Below, piece after piece: positions 31,768 to 39,451 of a DNA stretch of 64,000 nt. The notes below the pieces were generated by a model. The model made no database searches and had not been told where the DNA came from. It saw only the letters and a list, made by a program, of their open reading frames with translations. The stretch lies in the NCBI RefSeq assembly GCF_010748935.1, contig NZ_CP048797.1:1-64000 (forward strand), written 5' to 3'. Each line of letters begins with the position of its first letter. Positions within the stretch are counted from its first letter, which is position 1. This DNA is from Providencia vermicola. Its GTDB lineage: Bacteria > Pseudomonadota > Gammaproteobacteria > Enterobacterales > Enterobacteriaceae. A program made the position numbers and the translations under genes.

Positions 31768-32400
31768 TGCTGCCACGGTAGCGGCGGTTGCTGGAGGTTT
31801 TTCGGCGTAGTAGGCGATGTTCTTGGTTCGTCTGCTAAGGGTGTCTATGCCGACGATACTCAGCGTTTTGGGAGTGGTATTGCGGGACTCGAAATAATGG
31901 AATAGCTGGATCATGCAGCACTTCACCATCAACGGATCGATGTCTTCCAGGTAGATTGAGGCTTCTCTCAATGCTTCGGGACCGTGGTTCTCGATCAGGT
32001 TTTCCATCCAGTGAATGGCGTTGATGCCAGAACCACAGCAAGGCTCATAAAAGTCTGCCGAAGACTGTGAGCCAACAATGAGTGACATCAAGCGGCCAAT
32101 CTCTGGAGGAGTGGGGAAGTAATTGGTGCCCTTCTTGTGGAAGCCAGACATGCTTAGGACGTAACCCAAAACATCGCTGGTGGGGTCGCGCTTAATGGCG
32201 GCAGACAGGACGTGAGAGAGCTCGAAGGCGACCGGCTGAAGTTCTTCCGGGATCTCCTCCTTGGCTGGGTATAGGCCAGTCTGCAAGTATGCCCACTGGT
32301 CAATAAAGGCCTCAACAAACCGAGATGTGCCCATTCTGTATCGGGACTGCTCGATGAGAGATAAAGCCTTGGATGTAAGTTGCTGTGTTTCTGGTGACAT
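31765..32400 (-). CDS. Degenerate N6-type DNA methyltransferase-like protein
   Basis: A 211-aa protein. FPTPPEIGRLM and YEPCCGSGINA correspond to the target-entry and AdoMet-binding (motif I) regions of type I/N6-adenine methylases; a LEDIDPLMVKCC motif-II-like stretch follows. The catalytic NPPF/Y motif IV is absent, and the protein ends about where it would be. It may bind DNA or AdoMet without catalysing, or act as an anti-restriction decoy. ATG at 32400 has GGAG upstream. Confidence 0.76.
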   Translation of the reverse strand: MSPETQQLTSKALSLIEQSRYRMGTSRFVEAFIDQWAYLQTGLYPAKEEIPEELQPVAFELSHVLSAAIKRDPTSDVLGYVLSMSGFHKKGTNYFPTPPEIGRLMSLIVGSQSSADFYEPCCGSGINAIHWMENLIENHGPEALREASIYLEDIDPLMVKCCMIQLFHYFESRNTTPKTLSIVGIDTLSRRTKNIAYYAEKPPATAATVAA

Positions 32401-32447
32401 AAGCGCTCCAGTTTGTTCTGACGAAACATTCAAGAGGTAGAAACGAA

Positions 32448-32469
32448 GAACCCCGCCGAAGCGAGGTTC
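32448..32469 (-). terminator. Hairpin between minus-strand genes
   Basis: GAACCTCGC-TTCG-GCGGGGTTC (minus-strand reading, with GT pairs) and a UUCG-type tetraloop, between the 47-aa gene and the methyltransferase-like gene. Confidence 0.6.
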
Positions 32470-32491
32470 TTTGCTTTCCTGCCTGATCGCC

Positions 32492-32635
32492 TTAATGCCG
32501 AAGCAAAGACGTCTTGATAAAGTCGGGGCAACCGGACATTTCCCGGTCGATGAAGTCCTGACGTTTCGCCAGCGGCCATTTCATGAACGCCGCGAGCGGG
32601 ATGCGCTTATTCGTGTTAGTATTGCCTTGCAGCAT
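32492..32635 (-). CDS. Small 47-aa protein
   Basis: A short frame with ATG at 32635, GGAG eight bases upstream and TAA at 32492-32494. The product begins MLQGNTNTNKRIPLAAF and contains RQDFIDREMSGCPDFI. It is basic and soluble. The good ribosome site, an upstream promoter-like element and a following hairpin support it as real. No family recognised. Confidence 0.62.
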   Translation of the reverse strand: MLQGNTNTNKRIPLAAFMKWPLAKRQDFIDREMSGCPDFIKTSLLRH

Positions 32636-32716
32636 AACAAAGCTCCTTAATTGCTTGATTGTGTTGTAAGGGCTGCAACGAAGGTCGAAGAGCGATGCGG
32701 CCCTTATTTATGATTA

Positions 32717-32745
32717 TTACAGCATCATAAAATAATATCAAGAGA
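32717..32745. promoter_or_regulatory. Symmetric promoter/operator (diverged)
   Basis: TTACAGCATCATAAAATAATATCAAGAG belongs to the symmetric family. Read on the minus strand it places TGTAAT upstream of the 47-aa gene. Confidence 0.5.
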
Positions 32746-32770
32746 CAATAAAACGATACCAAGAAACAAA

Positions 32771-32788
32771 ACTTTCACATGTGAAAGT
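32771..32788. promoter_or_regulatory. 18-bp palindrome, copy 8 (perfect)
   Basis: ACTTTCACATGTGAAAGT in the divergent region between 32635 (minus) and 32962 (plus). Confidence 0.75.
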
Positions 32789-32847
32789 CTCCCCGCTGTC
32801 CACCTCGCACACTCCAAACGCCCAAACGCCCAAATAACTTGTCTATC

Positions 32848-32862
32848 TGCCCAAAATGGGCG
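32848..32862 (+). promoter_or_regulatory. AcaCD-like activator box
   Basis: TGCCCAAAATGGGCG, about 100 bp upstream of the DUF6283-like gene. Confidence 0.6.
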
Positions 32863-32922
32863 CGTAAGCGTCCGATAGAAAGTAATTGTTAGTGAGATAT
32901 TGACTACACGGAATATGGCTAT

Positions 32923-32955
32923 ATCATAGAATCATAAAATGATGCTGTAAAAGTG
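32923..32955 (+). promoter_or_regulatory. Symmetric promoter/operator
   Basis: ATCATAGAATCATAAAATGATGC followed by TGTAAA, a family member whose -35 half is changed (ATCATAG), just before the start at 32962. The weaker -35 is consistent with dependence on the activator box 60 bp upstream. Confidence 0.6.
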
Positions 32956-32961
32956 ATATGT

Positions 32962-33339
32962 ATGCCAAAGCAAGCAAATCATCTCCGTTTGAAGAAACCT
33001 TGCGCCAACTGTCCATTCCGGAAGGAGGGCGCTATCGAGCTGGCCCCTGGGCGATTAGAAGGCATCATCAACGACATCGTTGAAAACGACATGACGACGT
33101 TTCATTGCCACAAGACCGTGCACTCAAAGTCAGGTGGTGAATGGGATGAAGAGGGTAACTATGCACCTTCGGGACAAGAGTCGATGTGTGCCGGTGCTGC
33201 GGCTTACTTGATGAAAATAGGCAGGCCGACAGTGGCTATGCGAATTGCCTTTGCGTTTGGTGATGCAAAGGTGTCCGACTGGGACGAAGCTCAAGAGCTG
33301 GTTGTCGAGCCTTTGGTACAAGGGGACCGAAATGAGTAA
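32962..33339 (+). CDS. DUF6283-like cysteine protein
   Basis: A 125-aa protein with KKPCANCPFRKEG, TTFHCHKT and ESMCAGAA, the CxxCPFR...CH...C pattern of DUF6283 proteins in phages and mobile elements; function unknown, metal binding likely. It is the first gene of a plus-strand run to about 38.9 kb. The start has only a weak ribosome site. Confidence 0.72.
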   Translation: MPKQANHLRLKKPCANCPFRKEGAIELAPGRLEGIINDIVENDMTTFHCHKTVHSKSGGEWDEEGNYAPSGQESMCAGAAAYLMKIGRPTVAMRIAFAFGDAKVSDWDEAQELVVEPLVQGDRNE

Positions 33340-33613
33340 GCGATATGCGGTAGTGCCGCATCCGAAACTGAAACGAGAGTACAAAGGTCGGCTGGTCAGA
33401 ACTACTCGGGTACTAAAAAACGGCTGGGGGTTGATCCCTCTAGGGGCTGTGGCAACGGTCACGCATCAGTCTCCCAAGGGATCAGAACTGACCTTTGAAC
33501 CATGCGACTGCTGCGGCCTGAAAGCCATTATCAGTCATGTAAGCATGGACTCCATTGAATTTATCGAACCGATTACTGAGGAAGAAGATGGACGAGAACA
33601 AGCTCAACATTGA
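33332..33613 (+). CDS. Small basic protein with CxCC motif
   Basis: A 93-aa protein starting inside the previous gene's end. It is beta-rich, with EPCDCCGLKA near residue 58. An SH3-like or zinc-containing small fold is possible. No family recognised. Confidence 0.64.
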   Translation: MSKRYAVVPHPKLKREYKGRLVRTTRVLKNGWGLIPLGAVATVTHQSPKGSELTFEPCDCCGLKAIISHVSMDSIEFIEPITEEEDGREQAQH

Positions 33614-34262
33614 AACGGTCGATGGGCACAACGAGCTGGTAGTCAGCTTTTTGTCCAGAATGGTAAGCCTGAGTGACGAGGAAAAGCAGACAGTATTGTC
33701 CTGCCTTCCGGACACCGGCAAACAAACAATCACCCAGCTCTATGAGGCGCTGCGTTCTCAAGGGCACCAGGATCTTGCAGAGAAAGTCGAACCATACCTC
33801 CAGCAGGGGGTGTTTGGGCCGATCTTCGATAACGCCAAGTCCAAGGTGTTCGTTCGGGACGAAGCGCCTTTTTTCCTCATGGATGAAAATCCTTTGAACT
33901 GGGATGACGCTAAAGCATTCAATCGCCTACGTATGAGTACGACCTGTGTTCTTGGCCGTGGCGGCTGGACTATCGGTGAGCGCTTTGATGACCGCTTTGA
34001 TACCGAGGTGGGCGGAACACAGCTTATCGTCACTCAGTCACTCAACGAAAAAGGTGAGATTGAAGGAGGACTTCCTACCTCGATGTCGCTGAATGACTTT
34101 GCTGAGTTCCCTAAACAGCCAAGGCCTCCTCAAATAGTCGATTACCAGGAAGACAAGCGATACACGCTTGAGGAAGCGGAAGCTATCCCTGAGCTCGCAC
34201 CAGTGGTTCAGCGTCTGAAAGAGCGCATCGAAGAGTATGAGGAGAGAAGAGCCCATGATTGA
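33588..34262 (+). CDS. Unknown 224-aa protein
   Basis: A soluble acidic protein that starts 26 bp before the previous stop. The C-terminus is a charged helix (APVVQRLKERIEEYEERR). No recognised domain; coupled to genes on both sides by overlaps. Confidence 0.68.
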   Translation: MDENKLNIETVDGHNELVVSFLSRMVSLSDEEKQTVLSCLPDTGKQTITQLYEALRSQGHQDLAEKVEPYLQQGVFGPIFDNAKSKVFVRDEAPFFLMDENPLNWDDAKAFNRLRMSTTCVLGRGGWTIGERFDDRFDTEVGGTQLIVTQSLNEKGEIEGGLPTSMSLNDFAEFPKQPRPPQIVDYQEDKRYTLEEAEAIPELAPVVQRLKERIEEYEERRAHD

Positions 34263-34761
34263 CCTGACATGCCGCCTTTGTGCTGGTTCCGGTGTTTATG
34301 ACTTTTCCCCTTCCAAAGAAACCTGCGGTATGTGCCAAGGGCATGGGAAATTTGTTGACGCCAAAGCAATGCTGGTGGCTGCCATCGAGCTGGCAAAGAA
34401 GCAACGCGAGCCTGTCATTGAAGTGGTAATGGGGTTGGTGCTCCAGGGTGTGGATGTTAGAGGGAAGGAGCCTGGAGAGCGGTTCAAGGCTGCTCAGGCC
34501 TTTAACGCCCCAGGGCACAACCTATTACGATACGGGTGGGATGCTTGGGAGCTCTATGCCCTCCATGAGGGTGTAAGTCCAGAACTTGCATCGCTTGGCC
34601 GAAGTGTGATGCGCGAGTGGCATAGCCATTCATGGGGCCGGTTCAGTGGAGAGGTAGGCTTTAACGCCGCCGAGATCATGATCAAACAGGCCAAAGACAA
34701 CCCAGAAAAAGCAGAAGAGCGCTGGGCGTTCCTGCTTAGTGAAGAATGGATGGTGGAGTAA
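34255..34761 (+). CDS. DnaJ-type zinc-finger protein
   Basis: A 168-aa protein with two CxxCxGxG-like elements (CRLCAGSG, CGMCQGHGK) at residues 6-32 as in the DnaJ zinc centre. No J domain. The rest is helical (FKAAQAFNAPGHNLLRYGWD onward). Function unknown. Confidence 0.7.
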   Translation: MIDLTCRLCAGSGVYDFSPSKETCGMCQGHGKFVDAKAMLVAAIELAKKQREPVIEVVMGLVLQGVDVRGKEPGERFKAAQAFNAPGHNLLRYGWDAWELYALHEGVSPELASLGRSVMREWHSHSWGRFSGEVGFNAAEIMIKQAKDNPEKAEERWAFLLSEEWMVE

Positions 34762-34766
34762 TTGTC

Positions 34767-35078
34767 GTGACAGAACAAACCAATAAGAAATTGATGCTGG
34801 ATGAGTCTCCAGATATGCCCCTGCAATTCAAGTGGAGAAAGTTTGGTGGTGCGATTTTTACTGCCACGCAAACAATGGAGCACGTCAAGGAAGGACGTAA
34901 GCTCGGGCCGACTCCAGCAGGGATGCTACCTCAAGAAGTGTGGCTGAACCGCCTGATCGCTATGGAAGAAACCCTGCCACGAGGGAAGTTTTTTGACAGA
35001 TTCCGCCGCCGCGACAAAAACGAGCAGTATGACTTGGCCGCCGATCATCTCCGTCTTGTCGGACAGAAAAAGCGATAG
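34767..35078 (+). CDS. Unknown 103-aa protein
   Basis: A basic soluble protein. GTG at 34767 was chosen for the GGTGGAG site upstream; ATG codons at 34746 and 34749 would overlap the previous gene. No recognised motif. Confidence 0.64.
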   Translation: MTEQTNKKLMLDESPDMPLQFKWRKFGGAIFTATQTMEHVKEGRKLGPTPAGMLPQEVWLNRLIAMEETLPRGKFFDRFRRRDKNEQYDLAADHLRLVGQKKR

Positions 35079-35086
35079 GGGGATAG

Positions 35087-35587
35087 ATGAAAGCCCAGGC
35101 ATACCCACCATCAGTCATTCGTAAAGGCGCTGTGTTGTACGCAGCCCTTTATTACATCTCTGATGATGATAAAGCAAAGGTCGAGGTTACAGAGTGGATA
35201 GTTCGCTCTATTCAGAAACGACGCAACTCAACCAGCGATCAACGCTATGTCAATCTTGCCCAAAAGTTAGATGGGATTACGTGGGGGAAAAGGTCACGGA
35301 AGAATGGGGACTTTGGTTGGTTGCCATCTATACCGAGCTGGTGCTTGAAGCAGTTCCGGGAAGGTGGCGAATTGCCTTTTGGCGTTTATACGACGCGACT
35401 GGCCGCTCTCAAGTTTGCGAAAGTCAGCTTGCAGGAAGAGGTCCAATATTGCGAGGCCGAGCTGAAAAAGGCTCAGACAGAAGAGGATACTCAGGAACTC
35501 CAAGAGGAGCTGGCGGAGAACCAGAGACTTCTGAAAGCTGCTGGAGCAATGGTGAAGCGCGAGCAAAACAAGAAGAAAAGAGGTTGA
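35087..35587 (+). CDS. Unknown protein with C-terminal coiled coil
   Basis: A 166-aa protein. Residues 110-160 are a long charged helix (EEVQYCEAELKKAQTEED and onward) ending in a lysine-rich tail. It starts 8 bases after the previous stop and ends 3 bases before the methyltransferase-like gene. Confidence 0.66.
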   Translation: MKAQAYPPSVIRKGAVLYAALYYISDDDKAKVEVTEWIVRSIQKRRNSTSDQRYVNLAQKLDGITWGKRSRKNGDFGWLPSIPSWCLKQFREGGELPFGVYTTRLAALKFAKVSLQEEVQYCEAELKKAQTEEDTQELQEELAENQRLLKAAGAMVKREQNKKKRG

Positions 35588-35590
35588 CCA

Positions 35591-37018
35591 ATGTTACCGA
35601 TCGTCTCCCCCTCCGTAGTAACCAAACAACTTGCGTTCAATCGAGTAGGCGATAAACGCAAGGTTAGGGTTTCGTCCAACTTTTTGGATGTTATGGGGTT
35701 CAAGCCAGGTATGGGCATCGCCGTTGAGCCAGGGGAGGGGATGGGCGGTTTTTCGGTGATCCCAGCGACCGATGAACTACAGACACACCAGGTTTATCAG
35801 CGCCGGTATCAACCAAAGAGTCGCTCCAACAACCCGCTGGAAACCGTTATTGAGTTTTCTGGACAAGGGCTCATAGATAAGTGCTTCCCTCGCTATACAG
35901 AGCGTTTCCACGTCGAAATGCGAAAAGGTCGAGTAGTCTTCACTCCCGTCGCAAACAGAGCCTTTGCCATTGCTGATCGGTTCAGAAAAACCAGCCCTTT
36001 CCGTGCCTTTGTGGCATTGACTGGCGGGGTAGACATTCATGTTATGGAATCGCTTGGCTGGAAGGCTGAGATTGTTTTGGAACATCGTCCAGTTGAAGCC
36101 AGAGACAGAGCATCCGGGCGGAACCTGAGTGAAGTACATGCGCTCAATACGCTGGTGAACAGCTCCCCGCGTATCCTGCTGAATGAAGACATTCATCACC
36201 TGGAGCTGGATCGCCTTGGAGCCTTGCTGGCGGAGTGCCCACCAATTGGTTTGGCCCATTACTCGTTGGGGTGTGATGACCACTCAAACGCCAAAAGTCC
36301 AAGGGACAAAGAGCGTTCTCTTGAAGATCTCTCCACCATGCTCGACATGGTTTACCCGGCACTAAAACAGATCGAGGTCGTGAACCCTGCCGTCGTGCTG
36401 GTGGAAAACGTCCCGAACTTCAAAGCATCCGGAGCCGGGGCGATGATGGGAACGACACTGCGGCGGATGGGGTACTTCCTCACTGAGATGGTCTTGAACG
36501 GTCTGGATTTCGGCGCGTACCAGGGGCGAGAACGCTATTACATGGTGGCGTCGGTCTTCCCTGGGTTCGTTCCACCGAAACCTGAGCAGAGAGCTGGTGG
36601 ACGATTGTGGCCGGTGATCGAGAAGCACCTCGGGGATTGTGCAGACGTCACAGCGTTGAAGTCAATTCAGGCCAGAGAGTCAACTTCTCGCAGGATGCCT
36701 GCGTTCTTGACGAGAGAAAGCACCAGTTGCCCGACCATCCTCAAGTCTCAGGATCGTGGGGTAAAGGATGCAGTGTACATCCAAGACGGTGGCCGCATTT
36801 ACAAGCCATCGGTCGATCTGGTTCAGGAGTTGATGTCGATACCTGATAGCTTTGATATTTCGTGGATGGCAAAAGAACAAGCGACAGAAACACTTGGGCA
36901 GAGTGTGGATTACAGATTGCATTCAGCGGTCATGGCCGCAGTTCGGGATCACCTGAATGTGAATTGCGGTCGCCATACCGTGGTGCAGCACGGTATCAGA
37001 AGTAAGGAAGGTAAATAA
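35591..37018 (+). CDS. Divergent m5C DNA methyltransferase-like protein
   Basis: A 475-aa protein. Residues 20-60 look AbrB/SpoVT-like (RKVRVSSNFLDVMGFKPGM). The methylase part begins near 135: motif I is altered (FRAFVALTGGVD), motif IV lacks the usual PCQ but has SLGCDDHS with C228, motif VI is VLVENVPNF (ENV 272-274) and motif VIII is YQGRERYYM (310-318). Retention of Cys, ENV and QxRxR suggests a working but unusual cytosine-5 methyltransferase. A TAATG overlap leads to the next gene. Confidence 0.82.
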   Translation: MLPIVSPSVVTKQLAFNRVGDKRKVRVSSNFLDVMGFKPGMGIAVEPGEGMGGFSVIPATDELQTHQVYQRRYQPKSRSNNPLETVIEFSGQGLIDKCFPRYTERFHVEMRKGRVVFTPVANRAFAIADRFRKTSPFRAFVALTGGVDIHVMESLGWKAEIVLEHRPVEARDRASGRNLSEVHALNTLVNSSPRILLNEDIHHLELDRLGALLAECPPIGLAHYSLGCDDHSNAKSPRDKERSLEDLSTMLDMVYPALKQIEVVNPAVVLVENVPNFKASGAGAMMGTTLRRMGYFLTEMVLNGLDFGAYQGRERYYMVASVFPGFVPPKPEQRAGGRLWPVIEKHLGDCADVTALKSIQARESTSRRMPAFLTRESTSCPTILKSQDRGVKDAVYIQDGGRIYKPSVDLVQELMSIPDSFDISWMAKEQATETLGQSVDYRLHSAVMAAVRDHLNVNCGRHTVVQHGIRSKEGK

Positions 37019-37674
37019 TGGCAGTCATTTACTACGGCGAGGGAACCCATGACGCCGGTTTCGTCGGGTTCCGTGTCGCACGAACAGTTGGGGTGGCGGA
37101 TGATTACCGGCAGGAATACTTCTCCTTGAGAGAGTATTCCTACGCAACAGCTCACCGGCTGGCCTACAGCTTGGACCGAAAGTGGGAAGCTGAGGCAGAA
37201 GAGGTGAAGCGTCAGAATAAGACTTGTAAGCGGCGACGCAACTCCGGGCCAAATATCATTGCTGAGGGGCTGAGGGCTTATATCAGTATCGAGAACCGGA
37301 GCCGGATGGGGGTGAAGAGAACCTACTTCGCACCTTGTTTTCTCGTCACAAAGCCAGGCTACGGCAATGGGGATATTGTTTTCAGGATTTCCACTCATGG
37401 CTACGCAGAAGCCTACGAAAAGGCGGTGGAAAAATATTGTGAGATCCATGATTTGACGGATGAGCAGTATGTTGAGTTGCTTGACCGTATGCCGAGTACA
37501 GAGGTGTTCACTGGATACCTGCTGAATGCTCTTTTAATACGCGGTCATCGCGCCACAAAAGCTGAAATACTGAGTAAGCTGGGGGCTGCGAAGAATGAAG
37601 ATGACATCACCAATAGCAAAGGGAAAAGCGGCCACAACAGAGTGCGTTGCCCAGAGTATCGGTGGGCGCAATAA
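37018..37674 (+). CDS. Probable AP2-like DNA-binding protein
   Basis: A 218-aa basic protein with two related segments (about 12-55 and 85-145) that resemble AP2-type domains: aromatic beta strands followed by a helix of the form A-x-x-x-A (YFSLREYSYATAHRLAYSLDR; FRISTHGYAEAYEKAVEKY, quoted in part). It is coupled to the methyltransferase gene. A DNA-binding role is inferred, low certainty on the family. Confidence 0.62.
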   Translation: MAVIYYGEGTHDAGFVGFRVARTVGVADDYRQEYFSLREYSYATAHRLAYSLDRKWEAEAEEVKRQNKTCKRRRNSGPNIIAEGLRAYISIENRSRMGVKRTYFAPCFLVTKPGYGNGDIVFRISTHGYAEAYEKAVEKYCEIHDLTDEQYVELLDRMPSTEVFTGYLLNALLIRGHRATKAEILSKLGAAKNEDDITNSKGKSGHNRVRCPEYRWAQ

Positions 37675-37729
37675 CAGCGCCAGATGTTCAAACCATGTTT
37701 TATAGCAACACCTCTTTGGGGGCGGAATT

Positions 37730-38347
37730 ATGTTTTTTGATAACAAAGTAGAATCTCACTCGCTCGTAATGGGAGCCAGCGGGAAGGGCAAATCGGTCTT
37801 GTCCGAACAAGTGCGGAAAAACGCGAGGCTGCGCGGTGATCTGCTGGTGGATACTGAGATGTACCGTGAAGGTCGAGGGTTGAAACCATACGAGCATGAG
37901 TACGCTCGTCGCTTAGTTCTGGGGCTAAGTGGACCGTTGCCGCGTGAACTGCGTGGGAAGCCGGTGACGGTTATCTCTGATGTGTCCAGACCAAAAAAGG
38001 TAAAGCGTCAGCCAAAGCAATTTGTTAAGACCGTAAATGGCGTCACCCTTGAACGCCAATTGGTGGCAGATGCAAGAGACCAGTTGGAAATGCAAACAGG
38101 CGTCTGGCTCAAACAACCTCAGCTCATCGAGCTGATGGAAGAGTCGGGCATAGACGAAACTCTAGCCGATTTTGGTGAGGCTGAAACACAGATCCGAGAA
38201 ATGCTGGCGGATGCGTTGGCGATGAAACTGGTAGGGCGCTCATGGCCCAAGTGTGGAGCCCTCTATAACGCGGCAGAAAAGTCCGACGTTAACTTTTCCT
38301 CCGAGCTTGATGCTGCGGCAAAAGAAGCTGGATACATGGTTCGCTGA
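37730..38347 (+). CDS. P-loop protein without visible Walker B
   Basis: A 205-aa protein with VMGASGKGKSVLSEQVR at 13-29, a canonical Walker A as in VirB4/FtsK-type ATPases, within the first 30 residues. No DE-type Walker B is visible, and the remainder (RPKKVKRQPKQF, helical C-terminus) resembles no ATPase. It may be the remnant or a fusion of a larger transfer ATPase, or a small nucleotide-binding regulator. Confidence 0.64.
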   Translation: MFFDNKVESHSLVMGASGKGKSVLSEQVRKNARLRGDLLVDTEMYREGRGLKPYEHEYARRLVLGLSGPLPRELRGKPVTVISDVSRPKKVKRQPKQFVKTVNGVTLERQLVADARDQLEMQTGVWLKQPQLIELMEESGIDETLADFGEAETQIREMLADALAMKLVGRSWPKCGALYNAAEKSDVNFSSELDAAAKEAGYMVR

Positions 38348-38554
38348 ATGGGATTTGGTGTGGACAAGATAGATCGGCAAAGTTGGCTCGTTAAATTCAG
38401 GCGAGCGAAGTGTCAGGACACTTTAGACACGATGCGGGATGCGGCCATTCGCAACTATGAAGGGAATATTCGTGTTATCGCGGATATTGTATTGGCCCAT
38501 GAGGCGAGAGAGACAGAAATTGAAAAAGGGATGTTTTGTCTAATAGTTAGATAG
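38348..38554 (+). CDS. Small unknown protein
   Basis: A 68-aa protein starting at the base after the previous stop. It is helical (QDTLDTMRDAAIRNYEGN). No family recognised. Ribosome site poor; translation may be coupled. Confidence 0.55.
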   Translation: MGFGVDKIDRQSWLVKFRRAKCQDTLDTMRDAAIRNYEGNIRVIADIVLAHEARETEIEKGMFCLIVR

Positions 38555-38579
38555 TCTGATGAGCTATCAGGTGGTGATT

Positions 38580-38858
38580 ATGAAAAAGAGAATACTTCAT
38601 CTGCCCGTAAAAAAGATTTACTTCGATCAGATCAAATCTGGAGAAAAACCAGATGAATATCGCCTCGTCACAGACTACTGGATAAAAAGACTAGAGGGGC
38701 GCGAGTATGATGAAGTCCATGTTAAGTGTGGCTACCCAAAGGCTGGAGATATGTCCAGGATAGAGATTCGTCCTTGGCGTGGCTTCTCAAGGAACGTCAT
38801 AACGCACCCGCACTTTGGAGATTATCCGGTTGAAGTATTCGCCATCCATGTGAATTGA
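38580..38858 (+). CDS. ASCH-domain protein
   Basis: A 92-aa protein matching the ASCH fold: HLPVKKIYFDQIKSGEKPDE at the N-terminus (LpikkeyfdaIksGeKteEyR pattern) with YRLVTDYW after it. ASCH proteins bind RNA or modified nucleotides; some act on acetylated cytidine. ATG at 38580 follows AGGTGG. Confidence 0.8.
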   Translation: MKKRILHLPVKKIYFDQIKSGEKPDEYRLVTDYWIKRLEGREYDEVHVKCGYPKAGDMSRIEIRPWRGFSRNVITHPHFGDYPVEVFAIHVN

Positions 38859-38922
38859 TTTTGGTATTCTGATTTAAAACTATTGTAGCTCAGGTATCAA
38901 AAGAACTTGGGTAATTAAAGAT

Positions 38923-38941
38923 AAGGGGCCGACGGCCCCTT
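38923..38941. terminator. Bidirectional terminator
   Basis: AAGGGGCC-GAC-GGCCCCTT hairpin between the converging ASCH gene and the minus-strand cluster. Confidence 0.78.
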
Positions 38942-38948
38942 AATTGTT

Positions 38949-39437
38949 TTAGTTTGTGAATATTGAACAATCGAGGTGGGATAGCGCTTGTTCGTAGCTA
39001 CCTTTGTGGTTCGTCTTACGCAGTGCCACCAGCTCAACAATCAATTGGCTTAAAGCCAGTGATTGAGGCTCCCAGACGCGCTTGCATTTGTCAGCCATGT
39101 TGGCATTTACGTCTGTAATGACGTAGAGGAAATCAGGGACGTCTTTCAAGGTCCCCAGGCCTTTTGCCATATCAACAGCCTCAGGGTTTTGATAGCTTCG
39201 AGTGGCGCTCAGGTCATCGTGGGAAATATAGCTGGCAGATGTCTCAGCGAAACCTAACACCATGCCTTTTCCTGCGCTTTTTGCAATGGCCGAGCCGATA
39301 GCTAGAGTTGGCATGATGGCCTGACCTATTTGGCGGGTAGATGCAGTTGCCAAGCCTGAGGCGATGTTCTTCCCGGCATCTTCGGCAGTGGCAGAGCTGG
39401 TTGTGAGCATCGCAGTTAAAATGATTTTTCCAAACAT
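38949..39437 (-). CDS. Secreted protein, unknown
   Basis: A 162-aa protein with a signal peptide (MFGKIILTAMLTTSSATA) and a mature alanine- and serine-rich part with two cysteines near the C-terminus. GAGGA precedes the ATG. It follows topB by 14 bp and is last in the minus-strand operon 42476-38949. No family recognised. Confidence 0.7.
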   Translation of the reverse strand: MFGKIILTAMLTTSSATAEDAGKNIASGLATASTRQIGQAIMPTLAIGSAIAKSAGKGMVLGFAETSASYISHDDLSATRSYQNPEAVDMAKGLGTLKDVPDFLYVITDVNANMADKCKRVWEPQSLALSQLIVELVALRKTNHKGSYEQALSHLDCSIFTN

Positions 39438-39451
39438 ACTTAATTCCTCTA

